A program made the translations under genes and the position numbers. Below are positions 18,197-26,870 of a stretch of DNA of 64,000 nt, piece by piece (position 1 is the stretch's first letter; each line of letters opens with the position of its first letter). Under the pieces are notes generated by a model that did not search any database, was not told the DNA's origin, and was given only the letters and a program-made list of their open reading frames with translations. Origin of the DNA: Microvirga lotononidis (GTDB lineage Bacteria > Pseudomonadota > Alphaproteobacteria > Rhizobiales > Beijerinckiaceae); contig NZ_CP141049.1 in assembly GCF_034627025.1 (NCBI RefSeq), positions 868,001-932,000 of the forward strand, read 5' to 3'.

Positions 18197-18454
18197 ATGG
18201 TCTCAGCAATTGGAAGTTTTGGCCGCTTCGGTGGATGCTTGGCCCGTGCAGGAGGCCATGGAACGTCTGATCCTAACGGGCCGGCCCGAGGGCACGGACC
18301 GACTGCCAACCCGTCCGCTTCTGGTGACTGCTCGCAAGCTGCATCTGAACAAGAAGCTTTTGAACTAGCTCTCAGTTCCGTTGCGCTCACTACAATAAAC
18401 GATGTCATGGCTGATGCCGAGGAGGCTATGGCAGAGACCGAAGAGGATACCTGA
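18197..18454 (+). CDS. nopC: NopC-like secreted protein
   Basis: An 85-aa small protein, Gly/Ser-rich at the N-terminus (MVSAIGSFGRFGGCLARAGG) and acidic-helical at the C-terminus (INDVMADAEEAMAETEED). Position first after the tts box and immediately before nopA, and its size, match nopC of rhizobial T3SS clusters. NopC is a T3SS-secreted protein reported to reach host cells. The identification rests mainly on gene order, as the sequence itself is low in distinctive motifs. Confidence 0.7.
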   Translation: MVSAIGSFGRFGGCLARAGGHGTSDPNGPARGHGPTANPSASGDCSQAASEQEAFELALSSVALTTINDVMADAEEAMAETEEDT

Positions 18455-18523
18455 CGCTGGATAGTCGTCGTCAGGAACCAGCGTGCCGTTGATGACGGCA
18501 CAATTCGAAGAAAGGAAAGCAAT

Positions 18524-18742
18524 ATGTCTAAGGTTGGACGTGGCAATGGTGGCGGTGGTAATAATACCATTTCGACTTCTGGGAGCAAAGAAACCTCATC
18601 TTCTGGGGCTGCTGCGTTTCAGGGCCAACTTAAGGAGCTGGCGAAGGTTAGCGCGGAGGCTACGTCTAGGAGTATGGACCTGCGCGTTCTTACGACGCAG
18701 CTCACGACAATCAAGAAGGTGGCGGACGAACGCGTTTCGTAA
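18524..18742 (+). CDS. nopA: NopA, T3SS pilus subunit
   Basis: A 72-aa protein, MSKVGRGNGGGGNNTISTSG at the N-terminus, then an amphipathic helical part (LKELAKVSAEATSRSMDLRV). This size and layout fit the rhizobial NopA pilin, the major component of T3SS pili. A strong AAAGGAAAG ribosome site lies 6 nt upstream. Two strong hairpins follow it, suggesting that it is made at higher level than the membrane genes downstream. Confidence 0.85.
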   Translation: MSKVGRGNGGGGNNTISTSGSKETSSSGAAAFQGQLKELAKVSAEATSRSMDLRVLTTQLTTIKKVADERVS

Positions 18743-18770
18743 TGCCAAGAGCGGTCCTCAGGTAGTCTCG

Positions 18771-18793
18771 ATCGCACCACTTGGTGGTGCGAT
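18771..18793 (+). terminator. Stem-loop 1 after nopA
   Basis: ATCGCACCAC and its perfect reverse complement are separated by 3 nt. There is no T-run, so it is more likely an RNA stabiliser or attenuator than a full terminator. Confidence 0.55.
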
Positions 18794-18806
18794 GTGGAAC
18801 TGAAAT

Positions 18807-18834
18807 GAGCCGCACGGCAATTGCCGTGCGGCTC
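18807..18834 (+). terminator. 28-bp perfect palindrome after nopA
   Basis: GAGCCGCACGGCAA is followed directly by its exact reverse complement and then TTCTCC. The GC-rich stem could terminate part of the transcripts after nopA and cover a false ATG at 18805 for sctD. Confidence 0.6.
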
Positions 18835-18858
18835 TTCTCCCTGTTCGGAAGAATATCT

Positions 18859-19749
18859 TTGAACGACGCGGTTTTCCTGCATTTCGAAGTTCTATCGGGC
18901 CTCTATTGTGGGCTGACCGGACAGTTGGCTCCAGGAACGAACGTAATTGGTAGTAGCTTTGATGCCGACATAGTCTTCGTCGAGCAGGGACTCGCGCCGC
19001 ATCATCTTAGTATCACTCTTCGTGTCAATTCGATCGAGGTCGAGGCCCTTGCAGCCGGATGCAATGTGGAGAGCAGCGGGAACATTGCCGCGGGCGAGTG
19101 TAGTGTTGTTCCTCTTCCAGCTGTCACTGACCTAGGCGCGATGTCGATACTTTGGTCAGTACAGGGTGCAGAGCCAGCTGGTTCAAGCATTGCGCCCCGC
19201 CTCTCGATCCCTGTGCCAGCCTTGGTGTTACTGGGTTCGATCGGGATCGGAGCGGTCTCAGCGATTCTCTCCTACTACGGCAGCGCCGGGGCATTGAGCG
19301 CCAATTCACCTGATGCCAGACCTGAATCCAAACTGACCTACAACCTAGGTGATAATCAGACTATAGTCGCGGCGGCCAGAGACATGCAACAGGAAGTTGA
19401 CAAAGCAGGCCTGCTCAACATTAAGATCGGCTCCGCAAAGGGTGTTGTTACCGCTGAAGGCACCGTCACGTCTGCATCCGCCACGAGTTGGCAGCAGGTT
19501 CAGCAGTGGTTTGATCAACGCACGGAGGGCGCTCTAACACTGGTCAATAGAGTGATAACCAAAGAGGAGAAGTCGCCGTCCGCAATCGCAATTGAAGCGG
19601 TTTGGCGCGGGCCCTCGCCGTATGTTGTCGTCAAGGGCGAGAAGTATTTCATCGGGGCTCTTTTGGACGATGGATGGACAGTCGATCGGATCGAGGACAG
19701 GCGCGTGCTGCTGAGCCGAAATGGCCGTCTCGCTTCTCTCGCGTATTAA
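18859..19749 (+). CDS. sctD: SctD (Y4yQ), T3SS inner-membrane ring protein
   Basis: The TTG at 18859 is chosen: it has a CGGAAGA site 9 nt upstream and gives LNDAVFLHFEVLSGLYCGLT, the usual SctD start. The ATG at 18805 lies inside the palindrome. The 296-aa protein has a cytoplasmic FHA-like domain (about 1-95), one membrane span (ALVLLGSIGIGAVSAILSYY, about 115-135) and a periplasmic part with BON-like repeats (residues about 160-230). SctD forms the outer of the two inner-membrane rings. Matches y4yQ by position between nopA and rhcV. Confidence 0.82.
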   Translation: MNDAVFLHFEVLSGLYCGLTGQLAPGTNVIGSSFDADIVFVEQGLAPHHLSITLRVNSIEVEALAAGCNVESSGNIAAGECSVVPLPAVTDLGAMSILWSVQGAEPAGSSIAPRLSIPVPALVLLGSIGIGAVSAILSYYGSAGALSANSPDARPESKLTYNLGDNQTIVAAARDMQQEVDKAGLLNIKIGSAKGVVTAEGTVTSASATSWQQVQQWFDQRTEGALTLVNRVITKEEKSPSAIAIEAVWRGPSPYVVVKGEKYFIGALLDDGWTVDRIEDRRVLLSRNGRLASLAY

Positions 19750-20318
19750 AACTTTCCGGGCTCTCAGGAAAAATTAAAGGAGAACTCCGATGGCCAAGCG
19801 GCCACACCGACCCTGTCGCCTTCGGAAAATCGGGCAGTGCGTGAGGGCGTTGTCGTCCTGCGGAGCCAGATGCGGCGGGTGCTCTCGCCCCGTCAGAACC
19901 GGAAACAGTTTGGCCGGAGGCAAGCCAATGGCGGGACGGAACCCAGCGCAACGCTCCAATGGAACCGGCCGCGTCTCCAACACCGGTGGTGTCGTGCTTA
20001 TACCCAAGCCGCAGCGCAATTTGCTCGGCACCCTTTCCTACCTCCACCTTGCATGCCTGCGGAGTGCGCGAAACCTGCTCCTGCTACGGTTCGCTACTCA
20101 TGCTGAGTTCCGGGTTGTTCAACTGTTGCAGTTTCTCGCCTATGCGATCATCTCGGACGGCTTCGGCGGTGGGAGCCTCACGGTCCTGGACAGAATGAAT
20201 GCACCCGGGGACCAGCCGTTTTCGCGACCTTTCAGTCTCAAGCGTAGTAATGCGTGGTGAGTCTTCGAAAGCTGCGAAGCAGAATAGCGATCCTCAAACG
20301 ATCACGAAGGGAGCCTCC
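19750..20318. other. Unassigned stretch between sctD and rhcV
   Basis: NGR234-type clusters have y4yQ next to rhcV, so this 569-nt gap is unusual. A plus-strand ORF at 19790-20260 (156 aa) follows a good AAAGGAGAA site but is Arg/Cys-rich and unlike a structured protein. A minus-strand frame over about 20230-19760 looks more protein-like (VGKGAEQIALRLGYKHDTTG) but holds a stop near 20100. It may be a decayed gene or foreign insertion; no function is proposed. Confidence 0.35.
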
Positions 20319-22430
20319 ATGGCCAACATCATGCGTAACCTGATCGAGCGCGTGCCGGCCCGCCCGGACCTAGCGGTCGCTCTGATGCTGCTCCTGGCCA
20401 TAGCTATGATGGTAACGCCAATACCTGTTGTAGTGATCGACGCCCTGATCGGATTCAATATGGGATTGGCCATACTGCTGCTAATGGTTGCTTTGTATAT
20501 CAGCACGCCACTTGAATTTTCCTCTTTGCCCGGCGTCATCTTGATTTCAACGGTATTCCGTCTGGCGCTCACCATCGCGACGACGCGAATGATCCTAGCG
20601 GAAGGGGAGGCAGGTAGCATCATCCACACGTTCGGTGAATTCGTGATCTCAGGCAATATCGTGGTGGGTATTGTCATATTTCTAGTCGTGACCATGGTGC
20701 AGTTTATCGTCCTCGCGAAGGGCGCCGAACGGGTGGCAGAAGTGGCAGCGCGCTTCACGCTCGACGCTCTGCCGGGCAAGCAAATGGCGGTCGCCGCTGA
20801 GTTACGGAACGGCCAAATCGATGCCGACGAGTCGCACGCACGGCGCGGCGCACTGGAGAAGGAAAGCCAACTTTACGGCGCTATGGATGGGGCGATGAAA
20901 TTTGTGAAGGGCGACGCCGTCGCCGGGCTGTTGATCATTTTCATCAACATGCTGGGTGGGATCTCGATTGGCCTGCTTTCGAAGGGTATGCCCTTCGGCG
21001 AGGTGCTGCGTCATTATACCCTGCTGACCATAGGTGATGCGCTAATCTCGCAGATTCCCGCCCTGCTGCTCTCAATCACCGCGGCGACCATCGTAACTCG
21101 TGTAATCGGGGCAGGGAGCCTCAACCTTGGGACCGACATAGTCAATCAACTCACGGCCAGTAAACGAGCATTGCGGCTTGCGGCCGCCGTCTTGGTTGCG
21201 ATGGGGTTCGTTCCTGGTTTTCCTCTGCCAGTCTTTCTTATCTTGGCCGCGATCTTCGCAGCGGTAAGCCTCGTTAAGGGTAATATCTTAGGCGTGGGAA
21301 ACGTCGATGCCACAACTGCAGCGCCAGTGGAGCGTCAGAACCAAACCATGCCTGCGGAGGCATGTCCGATCGCCATCTTCCTTGCGCCGAACCTTATGCA
21401 TGCGATCGACCAAGTCGAACTACAACAGCACATTGCACGCGTTTCGCAGCTAGTCTCGGCCGATCTCGGCATTATCGTTCCCCGCATCCCTGTCGCTGCT
21501 GATCGTCAGTTGCCAGAGTCACAGTTCAGGATAGATATCGAGGGTGTGCCGGTCGAGCAAAACTCGACTAGTCCGACACAGTTAACGCTTCAAGACGATC
21601 TTGCGAACGTTGAATTGAGCGGCATTCCCTTTCAGCATGATTCACAAACTAACGTTACCTGGGTCGAACAAAGCCATGCACCGGCTCTCAAGGCTGCGGG
21701 CATCGGGCATCACCAACCTACCGAACTCCTCGCGTTACGTGTCCAAGCGACGTTGACCCGCTATGCACCGCGCATGATCGGCATCCAGGAGACCAGCCAG
21801 CTGTTGGGCCGGATGGAGCAGGAATATGCTGATCTGGTGAAGGAGGTGCTGCGGACGACACCGATACCTCGGATTGCCGATGTACTGCGCCGCCTGCTTG
21901 ATGAAGGTGTCCCGATCCGCAACCTCCGCGCCGTCTTGGAGGCACTTGCCGAATGGAGCGAACGTGAGCAAAGTGCCGCCCTTCTAACGGAATATGTGCG
22001 ATCTTGTATGAAGCGCCAGATCTGTCACCGCTATGCCGGCAGACATGGAATCTTGGCCGCCGTCATCATCGAACGTGAGACTGAGGATGTGGTGCGCAAT
22101 GCGGCTCGGGATTCGGCTGCAGGCCCCAATCTCGTACTAGAGGACCGGCAACGCGAAGCGCTGCTGTCACAGATGCGTCAGGTTCTTTCCAGCACGGCGC
22201 CGGATCAGACTAGCCCTGTCGTATTAACTTCGATGGATGTCCGACGCTTCGTCCGCGGTTTTCTCATCCAAAACGGGATCAATCTCACTGTGCTATCTTA
22301 CCAGGACCTTGCGCCCGACTTCACGATCCATCCTGCCGGATCCGTTACGCTCCGCCTGGAGACACTAGTAGACCGTGAGGGGAAGCTCGCGATGTCCGCA
22401 TTGCCGTCAACTGATGGCCAAGGCACTTGA
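20319..22430 (+). CDS. rhcV: RhcV (SctV), T3SS export gate protein
   Basis: A 703-aa FlhA-family protein. The ATG at 20319 has AAGGGAG 6 nt upstream; the frame is open earlier without one. Eight membrane spans lie within residues 15-330, with the conserved FHIPEP-type signature region (LPGKQMAVAAELRNGQIDAD, KFVKGDAVAGLLIIFINMLG). The cytoplasmic C-terminal domain (about 350-700) forms the nonameric ring that docks export chaperones (LRVQATLTRYAPRMIGIQET). Full length for the family. Confidence 0.96.
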   Translation: MANIMRNLIERVPARPDLAVALMLLLAIAMMVTPIPVVVIDALIGFNMGLAILLLMVALYISTPLEFSSLPGVILISTVFRLALTIATTRMILAEGEAGSIIHTFGEFVISGNIVVGIVIFLVVTMVQFIVLAKGAERVAEVAARFTLDALPGKQMAVAAELRNGQIDADESHARRGALEKESQLYGAMDGAMKFVKGDAVAGLLIIFINMLGGISIGLLSKGMPFGEVLRHYTLLTIGDALISQIPALLLSITAATIVTRVIGAGSLNLGTDIVNQLTASKRALRLAAAVLVAMGFVPGFPLPVFLILAAIFAAVSLVKGNILGVGNVDATTAAPVERQNQTMPAEACPIAIFLAPNLMHAIDQVELQQHIARVSQLVSADLGIIVPRIPVAADRQLPESQFRIDIEGVPVEQNSTSPTQLTLQDDLANVELSGIPFQHDSQTNVTWVEQSHAPALKAAGIGHHQPTELLALRVQATLTRYAPRMIGIQETSQLLGRMEQEYADLVKEVLRTTPIPRIADVLRRLLDEGVPIRNLRAVLEALAEWSEREQSAALLTEYVRSCMKRQICHRYAGRHGILAAVIIERETEDVVRNAARDSAAGPNLVLEDRQREALLSQMRQVLSSTAPDQTSPVVLTSMDVRRFVRGFLIQNGINLTVLSYQDLAPDFTIHPAGSVTLRLETLVDREGKLAMSALPSTDGQGT

Positions 22431-22449
22431 TGGAAGGTAAGAAGCAGAC

Positions 22450-22995
22450 ATGAATTGGCATGGGAATAGAGGCTCTGCGACATTGCTTTCCTTTCGCTTG
22501 AAATCAGTTCTCTTCGCCGTACTCGCCATCCTGCCTCTGGGCGGTTGCGCGAGCTTGAATAAGCCAGATCTTTCAGTTGAGGAGACGTCATCCCCAGCGT
22601 TGCTTGGCGCCGATCACATCGATCCGGCTATGCGCGAACGCATTATGCGCGCAGTCGTTCAGAAGTCTCAAGTGCCGACTTCGCGGAATTTGGAGCAGCA
22701 TCCGGATAGTGTCGATGCGGCGATCAGTCTTACGAATGACCTGCTGGCGCAGAAACGCCAGCAAGAGGCGCTTCAGGTACTCGATAGCGTCTTAGTTGCG
22801 GACCCGGATAACTTGCGCGCGTTGAATGCGAAAGGAGTTGTCTTGGATACTCAGGGGCGGCATGACGCGGCACAAGCGCTATATCGGCAAGCCCTCAAAC
22901 GGGAACCAGGAAATCAGATGGTGCGACACAATCTTGACCTGTCCCTGACGTCTGACGGGAAGTCTGAACCGAGCGCGTCGGCACCGTCGCAATAG
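22450..22995 (+). CDS. Y4yS-like TPR lipoprotein
   Basis: A 181-aa protein starting 20 nt after rhcV. The signal peptide (LKSVLFAVLAILPLGG) ends in a lipobox LGGC with Cys at about 36, so it is anchored to the outer membrane. Two or three TPR-like helices occupy about 95-160 (AQKRQQEALQVLDSVLVADP, ALYRQALKREPGNQMVRHNL). Position matches y4yS of NGR234; pilotin-like or assembly role is inferred only. A run of IS sequence follows directly. Confidence 0.78.
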   Translation: MNWHGNRGSATLLSFRLKSVLFAVLAILPLGGCASLNKPDLSVEETSSPALLGADHIDPAMRERIMRAVVQKSQVPTSRNLEQHPDSVDAAISLTNDLLAQKRQQEALQVLDSVLVADPDNLRALNAKGVVLDTQGRHDAAQALYRQALKREPGNQMVRHNLDLSLTSDGKSEPSASAPSQ

Positions 22996-23041
22996 CTGTG
23001 CACTGCACCAGACGCGATGCGCCTGGACTTGCTTCGAAAAA

Positions 23042-23184
23042 GATACTGCTGGCGAATTCGCTTTGGAGCTTCCGAGACGGCTGCCAAGCTTCCAGAGCGG
23101 ACCACCGGCGCTCTGCATTCGAGCGCTGCAGATCAGCTCTCTGGCTGCGAATGAAGCGGCAACATGCAATTCGCCAGCAGTATC
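23042..23184. mobile_element. 143-bp MITE in the left repeat of IS3 copy B
   Basis: The ends GATACTGCTGGCGAATT and its reverse complement AATTCGCCAGCAGTATC enclose 143 bp without coding capacity, flanked by GAAAAA duplications (23036-23041 and 23185-23190). The ends match the inner terminal repeat of the intact IS1182 element at 61868-63715, which could supply the transposase. Confidence 0.7.
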
Positions 23185-23223
23185 GAAAAAATGGAGAGCC
23201 TCTCATGAAGCAGGAGGACTTCC

Positions 23224-23514
23224 ATGCCCCACACGCGCTTTACGAAGGAGTTCCGGGACGAGGCTGTGCGGCTCGCCCTGACCAGCGGCCGCAGCCGGCG
23301 CGAGATCGCTGCGGATCTCGGCATCGGCCTGTCGACCCTGCGCCACTGGCTCGATCGCCGTCGCGAGCGTGCGATCGACGATCCACCCGAGGAGCGACAG
23401 GAGGACATGGCCGCCGAGCTGAAGCGGCTGCGGCGCGAGAACGAAATTCTGCGCCAGGAACGGGAGATCCTCAAACGGGCCACGGCTTTTTTCGCCAAGG
23501 AGGGAAGTCGATGA
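23224..23514 (+). CDS. IS3-family OrfA (copy B)
   Basis: A 96-aa protein nearly identical to the copy A OrfA: MPHTRFTKEFRDEAVRLALT, helix-turn-helix SRREIAADLGIGLSTLRHWL, and the leucine-zipper tail. A GGAGG-type site precedes it. Intact, but orfB downstream is not. Confidence 0.9.
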   Translation: MPHTRFTKEFRDEAVRLALTSGRSRREIAADLGIGLSTLRHWLDRRRERAIDDPPEERQEDMAAELKRLRRENEILRQEREILKRATAFFAKEGSR

Positions 23515-24090
23515 GGTTCCACTCATCGATGCGGCGAAAGAGAGCTTCCCCGTCACCCGTCTGTGCCAGGTGCTCGGAGTGAGCCAGAGCGGCTACTTCG
23601 CCTGGAGATCCCGTCCGGCCAGTCCGCGCCAGAGAGAGGACTTGGTGCTGCTGGCTCATATCCGCTCGGCCTTCGCGCGTTCGAAGGAGACCTACGGCAG
23701 TCCCCGTATGACTTGCGAGTTACGGGGTGACGGGCTGCAAGTCGGTCGCCGTCGGACCGCTCGGCTGATGCGGGAGAATGGGCTCAAGGCCCGGCAGAAG
23801 CGCCGCTTCAAGCGCACCAACGATAGCCACCATGCCTTTCCGATCGCGCCCAACCTGCTCGAGCGGGACTTCTCGGCCGAGCGCCCGAACCAGAAGTGGG
23901 CTGCGGATATCTCCTACCTGTGGACGAACGAGGGCTGGCTGTACTTGGCGGTGATCCTCGATGTCTTCGCCCGCAGGGTCGTCGGCTGGGCGGTGAGCGA
24001 TCGCCTGCACCAGGAGCTGGCTCTCGAGGCGCTGCGCACGGCTCTGGCGGTCCGGCGACCGGGCAAGGACCTGATCCACCACAGTGATAG
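23511..24090 (+). pseudogene. IS3-family OrfB, N-terminal part (copy B)
   Basis: The ATG at 23511 leads into a frameshift within eight codons (MRFHSSM instead of the expected FIDAAKES), after which the good frame runs from about 23525: SFPVTRLCQVLGVSQSGYFA, WAADISYLWTNEGWLYLAVI. It ends at IHHSD, where the IS110 begins. Confidence 0.85.
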
Positions 24091-24376
24091 TAAGTATGCC
24101 CTTACCAGTGTTCCTGGGCGGCCTGACCCTCACAGCGATAGACCGTTTAGAGTGGCTGGTGCCGCAAGGTGTCCCGGCGTGGGCCTGACCCACACTCTGA
24201 TCGACCAGATCCGTGTCTTTCCCCGGACCTGTCGGCCGCCCGGGAGCCTTGCGGTGAGGTTTGCCTCACCGATGCATTTGACCCAAGAAGGGCCTGACTT
24301 CCTGTCGCGTTGCTGTCCTGTCCAGGCACCCGGTCTCGGTAAACCGTCGGTCCAAGGTCTGCCTGGGAGAGCCGGT
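24091..24376 (+). ncRNA. Putative IS110 bridge RNA region (copy B)
   Basis: Same architecture as in copy A: two segments starting GCCTGACCC at 24121 and 24183. The first contains CACAGCGATAG (24131-24141), which matches the target flank CACAGTGATAG (24080-24090) at 10 of 11 bases and an unoccupied IS3 HHSD site (about 1130-1140) at 11 of 11. This is what a left target guide would look like. Confidence 0.5.
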
Positions 24377-25425
24377 ATGGAAGTTCAGGAGGTTACACCG
24401 CATCTCGTCGTAGGTGGCGTCGACACGCATAAAGATCTTCATGTCGCCGCTGTTGTCGACGAACACGACCTGTTCTCGGGACCCAGTGCTTTGCAACAAC
24501 ACGAAAGGCTATCGGCAGATGCTCGCCTGGATGCGGTCGTTCGGACAGCTGCGGTGCATCGGCGTTGAGGCCACAGGCACCTACGGCGCCGGGCTGCTGC
24601 GCTCCATGCAGAACGCCGGTGTCGAGGTTCTCGAGGTGACGACCCCGGAGAAACAGGACCGGCGCAAGCGTGGAAAGAACGATGATCTCGATGCTCAGAA
24701 CGCCGCCCATGCGGCCTTTGCCGGCAAGCGCACCGTCACGCCCAAAACCCGTGACGGGATGATCGAGTCCCTCCGGGTCCTCAAAGCCTGCCGAAAGACA
24801 GCGCTCGCCGCCCGCCGTGTCGCGCTGCAGATGATCCACAACACGATCATCTGCGCACCCGATGATCTTCGGGACACCTTGCGCAAGATGACCCGCATGC
24901 AACTCGTCAGGACCTTGGCGGCCTGGCGGCCGGATCTGACAGATTATCGCGACGTCATCTCCGCCCACAGGATCAGTCTCAAGTCGTTGGGTCGCCGATA
25001 CCTTGAACTGCACGATGAGATTGCTGACCTGGATGCTATGATCGGTGCCATCGTCGATGAACTCGCCCCCAACCTCGTGGCCCGGAACTCGATTGATCAC
25101 GCAGGGGCGGCCCAGCTGCTCCTCACAGGCCGGCGACAATCCGAAACACTTACACTCTGAGGCCGGCTTTGCCGCCCTTTGCGGTGTCAGCCCGGTTCCG
25201 ACCTCGCCCGGCAAGACGACGCGCCATCGCCTCAGTCGAGTGGGCGACCGAGCCGCCAACAGCACCCTGCACATCATTGCCATCGGCAGGCTCCGGACCG
25301 ACCCGCGAACCAAGGCCTACATGGCCAAGCGCATGGCTGAGGGCCATTCCAAGCTTGAGGCGATCCGGCGTCTCAAACGCTACATCGCTCGCGAAGTGTT
25401 CACCCTAATCGGCCAGCGGCAATAG
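24377..25425 (+). pseudogene. IS110-family transposase (copy B), two frameshifts
   Basis: From [20 protein letters not shown] at 24377 the frame breaks after DEHD (deletion near 24470), resumes as [20 protein letters not shown], breaks again near 25130 after AAQLLLT, and resumes [20 protein letters not shown] to the stop at 25425. All catalytic regions can be recognised across the frames but no full protein can be made. Confidence 0.88.
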
Positions 25426-25461
25426 GAGATCAACCAGGCTCGTATCACCGCTTGACAAACA

Positions 25462-26438
25462 GAAGGGCGTCCGCGGCAGCCAATATTGTGCGACGGCCTA
25501 TCAGGCGGAGCTGGAGAAACATAACATCCGGATCTCCATGTCCGGAAAAGGCAATTGCTTCGAGAACGCCGCTGTCGAGAGCGTCTTCAAGAGCTTGAAA
25601 TCTGAGCTGATCTGGCGCACCGTCTTTGAGCTGAGAGCCGAGGTCAAGCAGGCGATCGGCTGGTGCATCGATGGCGTGCGCCATATCACCTGGCGCTGGA
25701 TCCCTTTCGCAGAAAGGAGGGGTTTGGAAGAAATGACCCTTGGGCCAACGGCTTACCTGGCGGTCAAAACCAAAGGGGACAGTAGCATGCCGTCGAAGCG
25801 GAAATGGTCCGAAGACGCTTACGGCCATGGTCTGCAAGGCCCGCGCGATAAGGTGAGAGCCGCATTGCTCGAACCTCAGCCTCCAGTGATGCAAATGTAC
25901 ATCCCTCGACACAGCGTCTGAGGTCGGGGCCACCGCGATGGAGCGGCAAAGCCGTCGTCGCTCGAACCTTCCACGCGATGGACGATGGGGAATAACCCCA
26001 TTCAAGGAGACGGACGAGGCACCTACGTCGCGCTCGGGACGTCCAGCATCAAGGGAATATGGGATCGCCCACCGCGCCGCGAGGCGCAGGGCGACGGAGC
26101 CACCGTAGTACTCTGAGGACGGGAAAGCCGTCCACATGGGGAAGGGTGGCAGGTGTCCTGAAACCCGAACGGCGAGGTACGCGAGATGCGAAACGCCAAA
26201 ACCGTGTTGGGAATCATCCACAACCGCTCTGCGGTTGTGGAGGACACTGGAGAGCCGGGTGCTCCTAACAGCGCAAGCCCGGTTCGGGGAGAGGCGGTTG
26301 GAAAAGTGCCGGCGACGGCAACTCGCTAGCCGCCTACTCTACTTTTACAACCCGCCCACCGCCATTCGACACTCGATTATGTCAGTCTGGTTCAGTTCGA
26401 AAGGCCGGCCGAATAGCAAACAAACCGCTCTCCATTAA
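25462..26438 (+). pseudogene. IS3-family OrfB, C-terminal part split by group II intron (copy B)
   Basis: Exon 1 reads [40 protein letters not shown] and ends in CIDG at 25675. Exon 2 starts FYNP at 26343, but one extra C after about 26356 puts HRRHSTLDYVSLVQFER-like sequence out of frame. Even perfect splicing would not restore this gene. Confidence 0.8.
25676..26342 (+). mobile_element. ORF-less group II intron (667 nt), copy 1
   Basis: The 5' end is GTGCG, matching the group II consensus, and the 3' end is AC. A 34-nt domain V lies at 26252-26285: the GAGCCGGG/CCCGGTTC stem, a 2-nt bulge AG and a UAAC-containing loop. Domain VI follows with an unpaired A region. Domain IV is only a hairpin (CCACAACCGC/GCGGTTGTGG, about 26218-26240), so no reverse transcriptase is encoded. 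Boundaries follow from the intron-less IS3 copy A. An apparently identical copy is at 42955-43621. Confidence 0.75.
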
Positions 26439-26453
26439 ACTGAAGCAAGTCCA

Positions 26454-26790
26454 GACGCGGGGTGCACCCCTGGGAGGTCGATTTGCCCTTGGGTTCTGAT
26501 CGTCTCCGCCGACCAATGCGCAATTCGAACGGCTGCGCAGCGGAAGCACCGGTCAGGGCGATGCTCAACCACCGCATCCAGCCTGGAGTTGAGGATCCGG
26601 CTGTGGCCGTCGCGGCCGGGTTTGAATCCGCCCGGTTTGGAGCGCTCAGGCTGCTCCTCGCGACCCGTCGAGGGCGGTTCGGAGGATTTGCGTGGGGTCT
26701 TTTGCAGTGCCTGCAGTCGCGCACAAGCTCGATCTGCTCTTCCTTGATCAGACGCTCAAGATCGCTGCGGCCCATAAAGACATGGGATCA
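26454..26790 (-). pseudogene. IS66-family TnpC, N-terminal fragment
   Basis: The minus frame starts MGRSDLERLIKEEQIELVR (about 26775), then one-base shifts lead through RPPSTGREEQPERSKPGGFK-like codons to the zinc-finger-like region CFRCAA. It is cut by the right end of IS3 copy B at 26453. TnpC N-termini carry just such a leucine-rich and zinc-finger region. Confidence 0.65.
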
Positions 26791-26870
26791 GCGAAGCCCG
26801 ACTTGTGCAGGGGAATGGCTAACTACAATATGACTGCGGCCTGCGCGGCCGTCCGGCGCTGTGGTCACAT

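Larger units (their letters stand above)
24091..25461 (+). mobile_element. IS110-family element (copy B), same target as copy A
   Basis: The left junction is CACAGTGATAG/TAAGTATGCC at 24090/24091 and the right ACAAACAG/AAGGGCGTCCGC near 25461. It is clearly diverged from copies A and C (many substitutions, two frameshifts), so it is an older or independent insertion at the same IS3 codons. Confidence 0.8.
23024..26453 (+). mobile_element. IS3-family element copy B with MITE, IS110 and group II intron
   Basis: The left end TGGACTTGCTTCGAAAAA starts at 23024 and is split by a 143-bp MITE, resuming AATGGAGAGC after 23190. The right end ...GAAGCAAGTCCA closes at 26453. Internal cargo is an IS110 at the HHSD codons (24091-25460) and a group II intron (25676-26342). 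It lies between y4yS and an IS66 fragment. Confidence 0.82.

Noticed and set aside
26039..26268. Small ORFs inside the group II intron
   Set aside because: No RT or LAGLIDADG motif and no ribosome sites; the sequence is explained by ribozyme structure.
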